A stretch of DNA of 5,977 nt from Phycisphaeraceae bacterium (GTDB lineage Bacteria; Planctomycetota; Phycisphaerae; Phycisphaerales; Phycisphaeraceae). The notes below the pieces were generated by a model, which was not told the DNA's origin, searched no databases, and saw nothing but the letters and a program-made list of their open reading frames with translations. This document shows positions 5,279 to 5,977 of the stretch, in pieces. Location: assembly GCA_020850375.1 (NCBI GenBank), contig JADZET010000312.1, forward strand, positions 1 through 5,977, given 5' to 3'. Position 1 is the stretch's first letter. Every line of letters begins with the position of its first letter. The translations under genes and the position numbers were made by a program.

Positions 5279-5977
5279 CTACAGCAGCATCTCCGCGATC
5301 TGCACCGCGTTCAGGGCCGCGCCCTTGCGCAACTGGTCGCCGCAGACGAACATGTCCAGGCCGCCCGCGCCGAGGCCCTGCTGGCTGATGTCCTCGCGGA
5401 TCCGGCCGACGTAGACGTCGTCCTTGCCCGAGGCGTCCAGCGGCGTGGGGAAACGGTTGGCCGCCCGGTCGTCGATGATCGACACGCCCGGGGCCTTGGC
5501 CAGGATCTCCTTGGCCTCGGCGGCTGAGAGCGGCTTTTCGAGCGTGAGGTTGATGCTCTCGGCATGGGCCCGCATCACCGGCACGCGCACGCACATCGCC
5601 GAGATCCGGACCTTGTCATCGGACCAGATCTTGTGCGACTCGCGGGTCATCTTGTTCTCTTCCTCGTTGTAGCCGTTGTCCTGGATCGACGCGTTGTGGC
5701 TGAAGAGGTTGAAGGCGTACTGCTGCTTGAAGATGTTGCAGGTCGGCGCCTTGCCCGCCAGCACCTCGCGGGTCTGCTCCTCGAGCTCCGCCATCGCCGC
5801 CGCCCCGGCGCCGCTGGCGGCCTGGTAGGTGCTGACCACGACGCGCTTGACGCCCACGGCCTTGCGGATCGGCGTCACCGGCACGAGCATGATGATCGTC
5901 GAGCAATTCGGGTTGGCGATGATCCCGCCCTTGCCGAGCTTCCAGCCCTTGATGGCCTCGGGGTTGACCTCGGGCAC
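5279..5977 (-). CDS. asd: Aspartate-semialdehyde dehydrogenase, C-terminal 232 residues (5' end outside window)
   Basis: The enzyme reduces L-aspartyl-4-phosphate to aspartate semialdehyde with NADPH, at the branch to lysine/diaminopimelate, threonine and methionine. The visible part begins at VPEVNPEAI, a family hallmark. It then shows the catalytic cysteine in NPNCST (residue 25 of the visible part), STYQAASGAG with the conserved active-site glutamine, and the EEENKMTRESHKI segment. CVRVPVMRAHAESINL holds the substrate-binding arginine and catalytic histidine. The C-terminus, GLDMFVCGDQLRKGAALNAVQIAEMLL, is typical and complete. About 100 N-terminal residues, including the NADP-binding start, lie beyond the window edge. 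The GTG at the edge is an internal valine and not a start. The gene is followed by a terminator-like hairpin, so it is probably transcribed separately from the genes downstream. Confidence 0.97.
   Translation of the reverse strand: MPEVNPEAIKGWKLGKGGIIANPNCSTIIMLVPVTPIRKAVGVKRVVVSTYQAASGAGAAAMAELEEQTREVLAGKAPTCNIFKQQYAFNLFSHNASIQDNGYNEEENKMTRESHKIWSDDKVRISAMCVRVPVMRAHAESINLTLEKPLSAAEAKEILAKAPGVSIIDDRAANRFPTPLDASGKDDVYVGRIREDISQQGLGAGGLDMFVCGDQLRKGAALNAVQIAEMLL

Overview
The window is GC-rich and tightly packed. All six recognisable protein genes lie on the minus strand, so transcription runs from high to low coordinates. Gene order, the pyrR/pyrB pair, non-canonical ribosome-binding sites and a palindromic dispersed-type repeat suggest a free-living bacterium, possibly a planctomycete (Phycisphaerae-like). 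That placement is inference from general familiarity and has not been tested by a search.

Layout in transcription order: (1) the C-terminal 232 codons of aspartate-semialdehyde dehydrogenase (asd, 5279-5977, cut by the window edge), followed by a strong hairpin that looks like its terminator (5202-5236). (2) A 564-residue exported protein with a DUF4139-type body (3470-5164), with a clear Shine-Dalgarno site. (3) pyrR (2871-3413). (4) A 115-bp inverted-repeat element filling the pyrR-pyrB gap (2747-2861). (5) pyrB (1729-2709). (6) gmk (1124-1732), whose start codon overlaps the pyrB stop as ATGA. (7) A HAD-family phosphatase related to GmhB with an unusual proline/alanine-rich, membrane-spanning C-terminal extension (1-1081, cut by the window edge).

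Most of the content is housekeeping nucleotide and amino-acid metabolism. PyrB commits aspartate to pyrimidine synthesis, PyrR would sense uridine nucleotides and/or salvage uracil, Gmk makes GDP from GMP, and Asd sends aspartyl phosphate towards lysine, threonine and methionine. The pyrB-gmk coupling joins a pyrimidine gene to a purine kinase, which is not the usual pyrB-pyrC pairing. The DUF4139 protein and the HAD protein have no evident link to the pathway.

I see no CRISPR array, defence island, phage gene, transposase or complete RNA gene. The points most worth a second look are the tail and altered zinc loop of the HAD protein, the long palindrome inside the pyr cluster, the pyrB/gmk overlap, and the variant GMP-binding segment of Gmk. 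No gene-free stretch exceeds about 160 bases.
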